Source of the DNA: Bdellovibrionales bacterium | GTDB taxonomy: Bacteria; Bdellovibrionota; Bdellovibrionia; Bdellovibrionales; UBA1609 | DNA length: 47,271 nucleotides | Assembly (NCBI GenBank): GCA_022842925.1 | Contig: JALHOQ010000005.1 | Location: 1 to 47,271 of the forward strand | Reading direction: 5' to 3' | Shown here: one piece after another, positions 1-7,561 of the stretch | Layout: every line of letters begins with the position of its first letter | Numbering within the stretch: position 1 is the first letter of the stretch | Translations under genes and position numbers: made by a program | Notes under the pieces: model-generated | Seen by the model: only the letters and a program-made list of their open reading frames with translations | Told to the model about the DNA's origin: nothing | Database searches by the model: none

Positions 1-97
1 TACAGGGATGGTGCAGGAAGAAGTACCAGTAGCCGCCACCGGCGCCGGCGGCCAGAGTGAGTAGGAAGAGGAGAAGCAGCCCGCTACGGCGTTTCAT
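1..97 (-). CDS. N-terminus of a membrane-anchored or secreted protein (partial)
   Basis: Reading leftwards from an ATG at 97-95, the frame stays open to the window edge and encodes about 32 residues: a basic start (MKRRSG), a long Leu/Ala-rich hydrophobic stretch, then GGGYWYFF. This looks like a signal anchor or signal peptide. The ATG overlaps the TGA of the upstream HEAT-like gene by 4 bases (ATGA), so the two are probably translated together. Too little is present to name a family. Confidence 0.6.
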   Translation of the reverse strand, partial: MKRRSGLLLLFLLTLAAGAGGGYWYFFLHHPC

Positions 98-885
98 TTC
101 TTCTCCTTTTTCTTTTTCTTGTCCTTGGTGGTTTTCTTGATCGGCTTCTTTTTTGTCTTAGGCTTCGGCTTAGGCGGCGGCGCGAATTCGACTTGTCCGC
201 AGGCGGATTGCACGATGGGATCTTGATCGTTGTTGCAGATGCGTTCGGCTTCCTTTTTTTCTTCCTTATAAAGCGCAAGCATGATCTGCGCTCGCACTTG
301 CGGGAAGAGATCGGGCAGACGTGGCTTTAGGAAGGCGGTCTTATCGGCTTTTGGTGTTACGGCCAGGTGGAGCGCGGCGGCCTGTTGCACCTCCAGACGG
401 GGATGTTTGAACAAGGCTTCGCAAATGGCATCTGAGCAGGGGCGCTTCAGGTGCGTGAAAAAGTCGACCATGGCTAGAATCTGGGGAGTGGTGAGCTTTT
501 CGAGTGGGCCGGTGAGGAGCTGGCCGTAGCGTTCGGCGATTTGGGGATGGTTCTCATTATTCAGTAAAGCATTTACGGCCAGCGTGAGCGCTCCATCCTT
601 ATCGCGATCCAGGTGCGGGAGGAGCCGCTCGACCGAGTCGGGAAAGTTGAGCGCCACTAAAACGTCGAGCGCGTAAGGTCGGTAGTCGCTGTCGATTTCC
701 TTTAGGACAGCGTCGGCCGAAGGAAATCTTTCGCGTAGCATTTCGAGCGCTTTGTTCCGCTTCGCATCGGATTCCCCGATCAGTTGGCGCGACTGCACCA
801 CCCATTCGGGGTGAAAAGCCGTCAAATGCGTCTCGATAGCGAAGCTGGAAAGGCCTAAAAAAAGAGAGATCAGTACGCTCAACAT
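94..885 (-). CDS. Secreted HEAT-repeat-like protein with Lys-rich tail
   Basis: A 263-residue protein. It starts with a hydrophobic signal peptide (MLSVLISLFLGLSSFA). The middle is built of alpha-helical pairs spaced roughly 30-40 residues apart (for example RPYALDVLVALNFPDSVERL and LEVQQAAALHLAV), as in HEAT/Armadillo scaffolds. The last 35 or so residues are almost only Lys, Pro and Thr. HEAT repeats bind other proteins, and a basic tail on an exported protein could bind cell-wall or anionic surfaces; both functions are inferred. The stop overlaps the start of the next minus-strand gene. I see no strong ribosome site before the ATG, so the start could lie a few codons inside. No specific family was recognised. 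Confidence 0.75.
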   Translation of the reverse strand: MLSVLISLFLGLSSFAIETHLTAFHPEWVVQSRQLIGESDAKRNKALEMLRERFPSADAVLKEIDSDYRPYALDVLVALNFPDSVERLLPHLDRDKDGALTLAVNALLNNENHPQIAERYGQLLTGPLEKLTTPQILAMVDFFTHLKRPCSDAICEALFKHPRLEVQQAAALHLAVTPKADKTAFLKPRLPDLFPQVRAQIMLALYKEEKKEAERICNNDQDPIVQSACGQVEFAPPPKPKPKTKKKPIKKTTKDKKKKKEKK

Positions 886-1075
886 TGCTGTAAAAATTGG
901 AACATAAAATTCGCGTCATGTTGAGAATGTTTTGTTCATAGTTTTTTGCTGTTCGCTGATTAGCCGTTAGCCGAAAAAAGTCCACTTAAATGCGATTGGT
1001 TGGCCCCCGCCGTTCGGCATGGTTTGCATTACAAGGGAGTACGGCTCAGAGCCACGAACGCCTAGGAGGCCTTCC

Positions 1076-1390
1076 ATGTCCAAAAAGCTTTATATGACTG
1101 TTACATTAGTAACGCTTCTCTTGTCGGTTGCCGCTTGTAAGAGCACGACGGAGCTGGGTGAGACGCAAACTCTCGACACTTCCGCATCCGAGCAGACCGA
1201 GATGGCCGAGATGGCCGATGTGGCCGATTCGACATTGAGCGAGCCCACGCCCGAGCCGGAAACTCCGTTTGAGGAAATGAATCAAGAAGTCGCTCAGAAC
1301 GACCACACTTATATTCCGCCCCAGGAACCCGTAGCTCCTTCGGCTCCGGTTGAGTCCCTCGGTGCGAGCTCTAGCGGCCTTGGCCGCTAG
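1076..1390 (+). CDS. Small acidic lipoprotein
   Basis: A 104-residue protein starting at ATG 1076 behind a strong AGGAGG at 1064-1069. The track ORF starts further upstream at 1019, but the ribosome site decides for 1076. The N-terminus MSKKLYMTVTLVTLLLSVAAC is a signal peptide ending in a lipobox (VAAC), so the mature protein should begin at Cys21 and be lipid-anchored. The rest is low-complexity, rich in Glu, Thr, Pro and Ser, with a short MAEMADVAD repeat. It is probably disordered and might act as a periplasmic or surface spacer. It converges on the barrel gene that ends at 1414. Function unknown. Confidence 0.8.
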   Translation: MSKKLYMTVTLVTLLLSVAACKSTTELGETQTLDTSASEQTEMAEMADVADSTLSEPTPEPETPFEEMNQEVAQNDHTYIPPQEPVAPSAPVESLGASSSGLGR

Positions 1391-1413
1391 GCTGTAGGTC
1401 TCGGGACACGCGC

Positions 1414-2205
1414 TTAGAAGCGCATTCCCACTTTCATGCTGTAAACCGCGTCGCGATAGCGGTCGACTTGTGCGGCCGCAAAAAGATTCTGGTAGTGAAA
1501 TGAAAAACCCACCACCGTGTGCGTGGCCTCAATGTTGTGGCGCACGGTTTTGCTCACGCCGTTCACTTCGCCGTCCGACGGATCAACCGTGCAGTCTTGG
1601 CAATTGGCCGTGGTGCCGGCCACGAACGTGCCCTGGGCTTCGAGCCAGCCACCACCAAAATAGAGCGCGAAATTATTGACGTTCACTCCCGCCATCAGTT
1701 CGGCGCCCATGTTGCGATTCATAAAGACGTCGCCGAAATTCAATTGATTGAAATATCCGATGACCGAAAGGCTGATGGGCAGAAACTGGGCTTGATAAAA
1801 GGACCAGCGCACTTGGGCGCCGTAGTCGCTGGCGCGCACGCCGCCAGTGGGTGGGATAAAAGAGAAGAATAGGTCGACGTCGTTGTACAGGCCCTTGCCG
1901 ATGGTCAGGCGAGGGAAGCGCCATTCGGTGTCGTTTGAATAACTTATGTTGCCGCAGCCAGAAGTGCCGGGCACGCAACCGAGGCGACGGATATCGCGCA
2001 CGTTGATGAACTCGACGGAATAGCCCACTTCAAAACCCGAGTAGCCGCCGAGAGGGTAGGGGTTGCTCAGCGCCTTGGGCGCAGAATTGAGCCCGATGGT
2101 GCGCACCACTTCACGGCGATCGGTGGCGCTGAGTCCTTTTGGAATTACGAGCGCGCTCGCCAGGTTGGGTAGGAGAATGAAGAGCAGCACTAGAAGATGC
2201 GACAT
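1414..2205 (-). CDS. Predicted outer-membrane beta-barrel protein
   Basis: A 263-residue protein with a signal peptide (MSHLLVLLFILLPNLASA, cleavage probably before LVIPKG). The mature part has alternating polar and hydrophobic strands with many Gly, Tyr and Phe residues (GGYSGFEVGYSVEF, FALYFGGGWLEAQG). It ends in YSMKVGMRF; a C-terminal Phe in the last strand is the usual signal recognised by the barrel-assembly machinery. Two Cys pairs (CVPGTSGC, CQDC) lie in presumed loops. It follows the 2241-3515 gene by 35 bases on the same strand and may share its transcript. The cargo or role cannot be told from the sequence. Confidence 0.7.
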   Translation of the reverse strand: MSHLLVLLFILLPNLASALVIPKGLSATDRREVVRTIGLNSAPKALSNPYPLGGYSGFEVGYSVEFINVRDIRRLGCVPGTSGCGNISYSNDTEWRFPRLTIGKGLYNDVDLFFSFIPPTGGVRASDYGAQVRWSFYQAQFLPISLSVIGYFNQLNFGDVFMNRNMGAELMAGVNVNNFALYFGGGWLEAQGTFVAGTTANCQDCTVDPSDGEVNGVSKTVRHNIEATHTVVGFSFHYQNLFAAAQVDRYRDAVYSMKVGMRF

Positions 2206-2240
2206 CTGTCGATTAGCATAATCGATCCGGTTGCGGGCGT

Positions 2241-3515
2241 CTAGAACTGGGAGGCTTGCGACATCGGCTGCTGGGTCTGCGGATCGATCACACCGGCCTG
2301 CGCGGGCTGACTGGGAGCGGTCGGGGTGCTGGTGCTGTTGTTGAGCAGGCCTTGAAGCAGGCTTAAGGTGCGACCCGATTGGTCTTTGATGGCCTGATCG
2401 CGCGATTTACCTAGACTTGTGAGAATGGGTACGAAGCGCTGAAAGTTTGCCGAGTAATTGCGCGCGGGCGCGGCGGCGGCTTGTGTCCCCGTGCCGGTCT
2501 GTTGCTGCGGCTGTGTCGGCTGGTTCAAGTACTGGGTGGCCGAGGCTTCGAGTTTAGTCAGAGCGAGCACGGTCGGATTGCTGCCGGTTGAGGCGCGCAG
2601 GATGCGCTCGAGCAGCGCTAGTCGGCCGATCTCTTTGTATTTATCGGCGAAGCCTTCGGCGTCTTTTTGCGCGGGCGTGCCGCCGCGCTCGTTCTTAATG
2701 ACTTGCGCGAGAAGCTGAAAACTCAAAACGGACGGAGTCGAGCCGAGGCAGAGCACGCCGAGTTGTTTCATTTCGTTTCGAGAATCCGAAATCATGGCGT
2801 TGACGACTTTGTAAAAGACCTCGGGAGTGATGAGGGCCTTGTTGAAGTGATCGATAAAGCGCTTGGTCTCTCCGACGTTCGGTCGGCTGAGCAGTTTCCG
2901 CATCCATTCTTCGGCGGAGGCGAAGGCGTCATCAGCCTGGCGGCTGTTGCTGACGGGCGCTTTGCCGGTGGCCATGGCGCTGGCGATAGCGGCGTCGATG
3001 TCGTCCTCTTCGGCCGGCGGTGGCGTTTCTTCTTCTTTCGGTTCTTCTTTTTGAACGACTTCTTCTTTTTTCTCTACGGCTTTGGCGACTTTTTTCTTTC
3101 GGCGCTTGATGCGTTTGCCGGTTTTGGGATCGACCACGATTTCCCACTCGTCGTCTTTGCCATCTTTCTTTTTGGCCTTGCTCTTGTCGTGTTCGAATTC
3201 AGTGGCCTTGGGCAGGCTCGCGGCGAGCTTTTCCATTTGTTCTTTAGTCATGGCGGGAATGTGCGCCGGGCGTGTGGCCTGAATGGGCTTGATCATCTTG
3301 GGGGGCGCGAGCATGGCGGGCGGCTGGGGGCGCTGGTGGCCGGCCACCTTCTTGGCGCGCACGTTGTAGGGTTGAGTATGGGCGTCGCCACGCAAAGCGG
3401 CGGCGGAGGTGAGCGGGTCGGCTTTGGGAAGACGTTTGATGATCTCCAGGCTCGCACCGAGCAGGATGACTACGATCAGCAGATTGGTTTTCCAGTTCAT
3501 GTCGCTCAAGTTCAT
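2241..3515 (-). CDS. Membrane-anchored protein with charged Lys/Glu linker, unknown function
   Basis: A 424-residue protein. Residues about 10-27 (TNLLIVVILLGASLEII) form one membrane helix. A Pro-rich segment follows (about 60-90), then a highly charged KKKDGKDDEWEI...KRRKKK...EEEPKEEE region (about 110-170), then a mostly helical, folded-looking domain (about 195-330) and a Gln/Thr/Pro-rich end. This layout of single anchor, long linker and periplasmic domain is common in envelope proteins, but I recognise no family. A second in-frame ATG five codons in (MNW) is an alternative start. A 307-residue ORF on the other strand (2667-3590) is a shadow of this gene. Confidence 0.65.
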   Translation of the reverse strand: MNLSDMNWKTNLLIVVILLGASLEIIKRLPKADPLTSAAALRGDAHTQPYNVRAKKVAGHQRPQPPAMLAPPKMIKPIQATRPAHIPAMTKEQMEKLAASLPKATEFEHDKSKAKKKDGKDDEWEIVVDPKTGKRIKRRKKKVAKAVEKKEEVVQKEEPKEEETPPPAEEDDIDAAIASAMATGKAPVSNSRQADDAFASAEEWMRKLLSRPNVGETKRFIDHFNKALITPEVFYKVVNAMISDSRNEMKQLGVLCLGSTPSVLSFQLLAQVIKNERGGTPAQKDAEGFADKYKEIGRLALLERILRASTGSNPTVLALTKLEASATQYLNQPTQPQQQTGTGTQAAAAPARNYSANFQRFVPILTSLGKSRDQAIKDQSGRTLSLLQGLLNNSTSTPTAPSQPAQAGVIDPQTQQPMSQASQF

Positions 3516-3594
3516 GGCTTGTCGAGGGCCTATCCCTCTCCTCCGGTTTTATATAGAGGCACCATCCGTGCCGCCGGGCGCGCAGCCTAAGTAG

Positions 3595-4611
3595 TTGAAA
3601 GTACGTACATTTTTTTGGTGGCAATGGGTGGGGCTATTGGGCCCCCTGTCAGGTCTGTCGACAACTGGACATCGGAGCAATAAAAACCTACTCTTTTTAA
3701 GGGTTTACACGCGAGGAGTAGGTATCACAGCCAGTGCCGCAGAAGGTTCCCGCCGCCTCAAAGCTGCTTTAAGCGGAGATACGGGCGCCATAGCCAAATT
3801 TCTCACCTGGATTGAAAGCTCGCCGCCGTCTGCGGCGCTCGGTTTACGCGATCTTATGAATCCTAAACAGTGCGCATTTAGAATCGGCATCACCGGCCCA
3901 CCGGGCGCCGGCAAATCCACTCTAGTCGGGCGTTTGATCACGTATTTTCGCGCGAAAGGCTTGCGCGTGGGCGTGATGGCGGTCGACCCGTCGTCGCCGT
4001 TTTCGAAGGGCGCGATTCTCGGCGACCGCATTCGCTACTCCGAGCACTTCGTTGATCCGGGAGTATTTATCCGCTCGTTGGGTACGCGGGGAAGTCTGGG
4101 AGGCTTAAGCGGATCGGCGTTTTTGTTGGCGCGGGCCTTTGATGTCTGCGGTTTTGATATTCTGTTGATTGAGACCGTGGGGGTCGGGCAGACGGAACTC
4201 GATATCTTACATGTGGCCGACAAGGTTTGCGTCGTGCTGGTGCCGGAGAGCGGGGATTCGGTGCAGGCGATGAAGGCGGGCTTGATGGAGATCGCCGACG
4301 TGTTCGTGGTGAACAAGGCCGACCGCCCGGGCGCGGACGGCCTGGCGCGTGAGATCGAAGCTTCGGTGCACGATGGAGTCGATCGTAAATCACCCCAGGT
4401 TTTTAAAATTACGGCCACTGAAGGGGAGGGCGTGAATGAGTTCGCCGATCACCTGGTCGGCATACGTGAGAGTGGGGGCGTGAAACGCAACTCGCCCGAG
4501 CGCCTGCGCGAGGAAGCACGGGCTCTGCTGCGTGCGAAGTTCGAGGCGACCGTCGAAAAAAAGTTGGTGAAGGTAAAAGATCTGAAATCGCTAAAGGCTT
4601 TGCTGAAATGA
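3595..4611 (+). CDS. meaB: MeaB/ArgK-family P-loop GTPase (methylmalonyl-CoA mutase chaperone type)
   Basis: G3E-type GTPase related to MeaB/ArgK, which protects and reloads B12-dependent acyl-CoA mutases. Visible motifs are the Walker A GPPGAGKST, the family segment VDPSSPFSKGAILGDR, the ETVGVGQ switch and the NKAD base-specificity motif. The coordinates are the full open frame from a TTG at 3595. The first 43 residues (rich in Trp, Ser and Gly) do not resemble the family. Counting back from the P-loop, a start at about 3724 places GPPGAGKST near residue 58, close to E. coli YgfD/ArgK. At 3724 there is an ATC preceded by GAGGAG (3713-3718) and no ATG, GTG or TTG nearby. The true start may therefore be an AUC codon. 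No mutase gene lies in the window. Function is confident; the start is not. Confidence 0.88.
   Translation: MKVRTFFWWQWVGLLGPLSGLSTTGHRSNKNLLFLRVYTRGVGITASAAEGSRRLKAALSGDTGAIAKFLTWIESSPPSAALGLRDLMNPKQCAFRIGITGPPGAGKSTLVGRLITYFRAKGLRVGVMAVDPSSPFSKGAILGDRIRYSEHFVDPGVFIRSLGTRGSLGGLSGSAFLLARAFDVCGFDILLIETVGVGQTELDILHVADKVCVVLVPESGDSVQAMKAGLMEIADVFVVNKADRPGADGLAREIEASVHDGVDRKSPQVFKITATEGEGVNEFADHLVGIRESGGVKRNSPERLREEARALLRAKFEATVEKKLVKVKDLKSLKALLK
3658..3686 (+). promoter_or_regulatory. Candidate sigma-70-type promoter for the MeaB-like GTPase
   Basis: TCGACA (3658-3663) and TAAAAA (3681-3686) are separated by 17 bases, a plausible housekeeping -35/-10 pair. It lies inside the open frame that starts at 3595. 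If it is real, transcription begins near 3693 and the protein must start downstream of that, in agreement with the family alignment discussed for the GTPase. Confidence 0.35.
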
Positions 4612-4621
4612 GAAGCGAGGA

Positions 4622-4660
4622 GCGAGGAGCGTTAGGTTCTCCTCGCCAAAACTTTTTGGG
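4622..4660. terminator. Hairpin terminator between convergent genes
   Basis: GCGAGGAG (4622-4629) pairs with CTCCTCGC (4639-4646) around a 9-base loop, followed by CAAAACTTTTT. It sits between the ends of two converging genes (4611 and 4663). The T-run serves the + strand; the minus strand reads the same stem after an A-run, so it may work both ways. Confidence 0.6.
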
Positions 4661-4662
4661 AA

Positions 4663-5514
4663 CTACTCGCAATAATTCAACTGAACATCTTGCGACTGAC
4701 CATTGCGCACGAGCGTGGCCGAACCGCAGCCGTTGAACGTAACGGAGCCGCTGCCGCTGATGGAGCCCGAGTATGTAACGGCGAGCGTGCCGGCCACCGG
4801 ATGGCAACAGCTATTGTTGTAGGTCAGATTGCTCGGTTGGTAGAGAGCGGTGAAGCCGGCTTTGTTGTGCACGACTTGAAACGATCCGGAGTTCACCACA
4901 CGGCTTGCGCGGCCGAGTGTGCCCGTGATCTCGATCGGCTGCGGGGTGGAAATGCTGAGGTTCATGACCTCGCGGCTCCGGTAGGTGAGGACTTTTCGCT
5001 TTCCCAAAATTTCTGCGGTCCAACCCGTCGCCGTTCTGGTTAGGCGGCCGCCTCCGCCCTCGGACGTGACCGCGAGCACGCCTCCGTACGGACCGCTGAT
5101 GTCGTAGTCATACGTGCGGGTGACCGAGTCGCCATTGGCGCTCATATCGCACGAAGCATTCGAGTAGGCGAGATTGATAAAGCCCGAAAACTGAACGCCG
5201 CGCAGGAGATCGCAGCTCGCTGTTTCGTAGTATTTCACGCCGGCGTTACAGGCCTGGTTGAGGGCCCGGGAGCAGGAGGCGGCGTAAGCTTCGGGGATTG
5301 CCAGGGAGAAAAGCTTTTCGACCGGACTCTTTGCGCGATGAGCAGCGAAGCTGGAACCAGCTTGATCGTCGATCAGGGCGTTTAAGGTTGTGATGCCCCC
5401 TTCAACGGCCGCGTTTTCTGAGTTCACGCTGATCTCGGCGCTGTCTTTCGTTTTGGCACATGCGACGACTGTCGTAGCCAAAAAAAGGATAAGACCTTTG
5501 GTTGGTAAATTCAT
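4663..5514 (-). CDS. Predicted lipoprotein, unknown function
   Basis: A 283-residue protein from ATG 5514, chosen over the track start at 5562 because an AAAGGAG ribosome site precedes it and the protein then begins with a clean signal peptide (MNLPTKGLILFLATTVVAC, lipobox VVAC). The mature protein has six or more Cys residues, including an SCSRALNQAC segment (about residue 77) and NNSCCHPVAG near the C-terminus, and many Thr/Ser/Gly-rich strands. It probably folds as a disulfide-bonded beta protein. No family recognised. Its upstream region holds repeated GTCTCAA motifs that could be operator sites. Confidence 0.7.
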   Translation of the reverse strand: MNLPTKGLILFLATTVVACAKTKDSAEISVNSENAAVEGGITTLNALIDDQAGSSFAAHRAKSPVEKLFSLAIPEAYAASCSRALNQACNAGVKYYETASCDLLRGVQFSGFINLAYSNASCDMSANGDSVTRTYDYDISGPYGGVLAVTSEGGGGRLTRTATGWTAEILGKRKVLTYRSREVMNLSISTPQPIEITGTLGRASRVVNSGSFQVVHNKAGFTALYQPSNLTYNNSCCHPVAGTLAVTYSGSISGSGSVTFNGCGSATLVRNGQSQDVQLNYCE

Positions 5515-5821
5515 AATTAGATCTCCTTTGAGGGTTTCAAAGAGTAAGACCCCACAACTCACGGAGAGTTGCGGTGCGTCTCAAATTAAGACGCTGTGCG
5601 CTGCCGATGCGATTTCGCGGTGCACTGCCGATTTGGATCGCGCTCGAACCCCAGAGGTAAGCACATATATAGACAAAGGAATTTGTCTCGTTTTGAGACA
5701 TCCGGCTCCCCTCCGCTTTTCGGATGTCCGTTGTTCGGGCAAAGGCTTTGAAGTTTCATGTTCTTGACGCGTCTCAATAAAAATGGTCGTGCCTCGCCTA
5801 TGGTCCTGGTAGCCTTAAACC
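5515..5821. other. Intergenic region with GTCTC/GAGAC inverted repeats
   Basis: No gene is supported in these 307 bases between a leftward lipoprotein gene and a rightward small ORF. They contain GCGTCT (5576-5581) pairing with AGACGC (5589-5594), AGACAAA (5671-5677) pairing with TTTGTCT (5682-5688), and the overlapping palindrome GTCTC-N5-GAGAC (5685-5699). GTCTCAA or its complement occurs at 5578, 5693, 5771 and again at 6241. This may be an operator region. A weak sigma-28-like -10 (GCCTATGG at 5796) lies before the small ORF. Confidence 0.4.
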
Positions 5822-6127
5822 ATGCTCTATTCAGGCGCCGACCTTATACGGACTTCAGGTCAGCAGCAGGACCGCTTCGAGCGCTTACAGGTGGCCAAAG
5901 AAGTAAAGCCCACCGAGAAGGCGCCTGAGACTAAATCCTCATTGGATGAAGAAACTCAAGGGGCACTCCTCCGCTTCGCCCGCTTTATCAACAAAGACGG
6001 CAAAGGCAAAAAGCCCAAGTCTCAACCCAAGATATTCACCGGCTCGCACAGCCACCCATACGCTAAATCCATGGCGACTCTTCGCCAGGCTCAAGATACA
6101 GGCCTGACCCTAGACATTTACGTCTAA
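5822..6127 (+). CDS. Small basic protein upstream of flagellin, unknown function
   Basis: A 101-residue, highly charged ORF (many Lys, Glu, Gln, Arg), probably soluble and partly disordered, with no signal peptide or membrane segment. The only mildly ordered piece is around EETQGALLRFARFINKDG (about residues 43-60). There is no clear ribosome site before the ATG. It ends 35 bases before the flagellin-1 promoter and may be a small flagellar or regulatory protein, but I recognise no family. Clean codon use and a lack of competing ORFs make it likely real. Confidence 0.5.
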   Translation: MLYSGADLIRTSGQQQDRFERLQVAKEVKPTEKAPETKSSLDEETQGALLRFARFINKDGKGKKPKSQPKIFTGSHSHPYAKSMATLRQAQDTGLTLDIYV

Positions 6128-6161
6128 TTTCGAGAATTTAACGCACAACATCAAAAAGGAC

Positions 6162-6188
6162 TAAAGTTATAACGCAGCACGTCGATAG
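6162..6188 (+). promoter_or_regulatory. Sigma-28 (FliA)-type promoter of flagellin 1 (P1)
   Basis: TAAAGTTA (6162-6169), 11 bases, GTCGATAG (6181-6188), compared with the consensus TAAAGTTT-N11-GCCGATAA. The expected start site is about 6194-6196, giving a leader of about 100 bases before the GTG at 6296. Confidence 0.8.
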
Positions 6189-6192
6189 GTAG

Positions 6193-6211
6193 AGTGACTG
6201 CTGAAATGAAC
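6193..6211 (+). repeat. 19-nt inverted repeat arm, 5' end of flagellin-1 leader
   Basis: AGTGACTGCTGAAATGAAC is the exact reverse complement of 7879-7897 in the flagellin-2 leader. It coincides with the predicted first transcribed bases behind P1. The two leader RNAs could form a 19-bp duplex, or the arms could be DNA recombination sites. Confidence 0.85.
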
Positions 6212-6295
6212 CTTTAAGTCTGTGGGCGCTAAAATTTTTTGTCTCAAAGCAGGGCGGGGGTCGGGCTTGGAGGCAAGAAGAAGGAGGGTGCTCAC

Positions 6296-7126
6296 GTGGC
6301 TTTTCGAATAGCTTCTTCTGTTGTCCCCATCTCGGCGGGACGGTTTTTAAACAGAGCTCAACAACAAATCGACAAATCCTTAGGTTCGCTCGCATCCGGA
6401 TCGCGCATCGTGCGGGCCGGCGACGACGCCGCCGGGTTCGCCATTTCCGAAGGTCTGCGTGGGCAGTCCGCCGGAACTAAACAAGCCAAATTTAACGCGG
6501 AAGCGGCGATCGGAATGATCCAAACCGCCGAGGGCGGGCTGAACGAACAGAACAATATTCTCGTGCGCTTGCGCGAACTCGCGGTTTACTCCGCCTCCGA
6601 TACGGTCGGCGAAACGGAACGCGAATTCCTCGACGATGAGTTTCAACAGCTCGTGTCCGAATTCGACCGGATCGCCAAGTCCACTCGCTACGGCAACAAA
6701 CAACTTCTTACCGGTTCGGGCGAGGACTTCGAATTCCAAGTGGGCGCCTTCCAGGGACCGGAGAACGTGGTAAAATTCAAACTCGACGCCGACACAACCG
6801 CCAGTGATACGGGCATTGACGGTTTAAGCGTATCAGATCAAGGAGACGCACTCGATACATTGGGCGGGCTGGACGAAGCGATTACTAAAGTGGCGGGTGT
6901 GCGCGCCGGATTCGGCGCCATGCAGAGTCGTTTGCAATATGCGGTAAATGCACTCGAAGTTCAGAGGGAAAACCTTGAAATGGCCAGAGGACACATTGTG
7001 GACGTGGACGTGGCCGAAGAAACCGCCAACCTGGCGCAAGCGCAGATCGTGCAGGACGCGGCGATCTCGGTTGTGGCGCAGGCCAACTTGGGCGCGCGCC
7101 GCGCTTTAAGACTTCTCGACATATAA
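6296..7126 (+). CDS. Flagellin, divergent paralogue (flagellin 1)
   Basis: A 276-residue flagellin, the subunit of the filament, exported through the flagellar type III system. The start is GTG 6296, behind AAGGAGG at 6281-6287; the track start at 6239 would add an unlikely tail. The conserved N-terminal coiled-coil core (LASGSRIVRAGDDAAGFAISE, about residues 32-52) and C-terminal core (QDAAISVVAQANLGARRAL) are present, with only a short central region and no D2/D3 domains. It departs from its three paralogues at the very N-terminus (MAFRIASSVVPISAGRFL instead of MGLRI-TN) and at the C-terminus (RLLDI). It may be a minor or position-specific filament subunit. It has its own sigma-28 promoter. 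Confidence 0.93.
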   Translation: MAFRIASSVVPISAGRFLNRAQQQIDKSLGSLASGSRIVRAGDDAAGFAISEGLRGQSAGTKQAKFNAEAAIGMIQTAEGGLNEQNNILVRLRELAVYSASDTVGETEREFLDDEFQQLVSEFDRIAKSTRYGNKQLLTGSGEDFEFQVGAFQGPENVVKFKLDADTTASDTGIDGLSVSDQGDALDTLGGLDEAITKVAGVRAGFGAMQSRLQYAVNALEVQRENLEMARGHIVDVDVAEETANLAQAQIVQDAAISVVAQANLGARRALRLLDI

Positions 7127-7131
7127 TTGCC

Positions 7132-7158
7132 ACGGACTTAAGGAGCGAGTCCGTTAAT
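7132..7158. terminator. Hairpin between convergent flagellin 1 and minus-strand gene
   Basis: ACGGACT (7132-7138) pairs with AGTCCGT (7148-7154) around a 9-base loop, followed by TAATTT. It lies immediately after the flagellin-1 stop and runs into the stop codon of the opposing gene. The T-run is weak, so termination strength is uncertain. Confidence 0.5.
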
Positions 7159-7561
7159 TTCTGATCTGAACCGAACGTTCTCTATCCAAAAAAATCGTAC
7201 CGACCATTGTTTGCGCAATTTCAATTCGGTTGCGACCGAGCATCCGCGCGATTCCGGCCAAGCTGCCGCCAGCTTTAAATCGGACCTGAAACCGATTGCC
7301 ATTGTACGGGCAAAACGTGACGGCATATCCCTTCACCTTAAATTTTTCATGCGGGGTGAGCCGCACCTTTTCTCCATCACTTAACCAATCTCCCAAAAAA
7401 TTATTAAGCCAAGCGTGATCTTGATCGGGATACTTTCGCTTCACGATCTCAATCACCTGGGCGATGGTGTCTCCACAATTCGGCGACGCCGCCGCCGAAA
7501 CCGAGCCGCAGGTGATCGCGGTGAAAACCAAAACCAAAGTGATGAATTTAAGTTCCGCCAA
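7154..7561 (-). CDS. Small secreted protein, unknown function
   Basis: A 135-residue protein with a signal peptide (MAELKFITLVLVFTAITCGSVSAAA). The likely start is TTG at 7561, behind a GAAAGGGGG ribosome site. The mature part begins NCGDTIAQVIEIVKRKYP, faintly like a LysM/SH3-type envelope domain, but the match is not strong enough to name. Two Cys residues (NCGD and TFCPYN) could form a disulfide. It sits between flagellins 1 and 2 on the opposite strand, inside the segment bounded by the 19-nt inverted repeats. Confidence 0.6.
   Translation of the reverse strand: MAELKFITLVLVFTAITCGSVSAAASPNCGDTIAQVIEIVKRKYPDQDHAWLNNFLGDWLSDGEKVRLTPHEKFKVKGYAVTFCPYNGNRFQVRFKAGGSLAGIARMLGRNRIEIAQTMVGTIFLDRERSVQIRN

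Noticed and set aside
2667-3590. 307-residue ORF on the + strand, rich in Gly, Phe and Leu
   Set aside because: It mirrors the minus-strand gene 2241-3515, whose protein has a sensible anchor, linker and domain layout; the + strand product is low-complexity shadow sequence.
4035-4418. Minus-strand ORFs inside the MeaB-like gene
   Set aside because: Shadows of a gene with unmistakable GTPase motifs.
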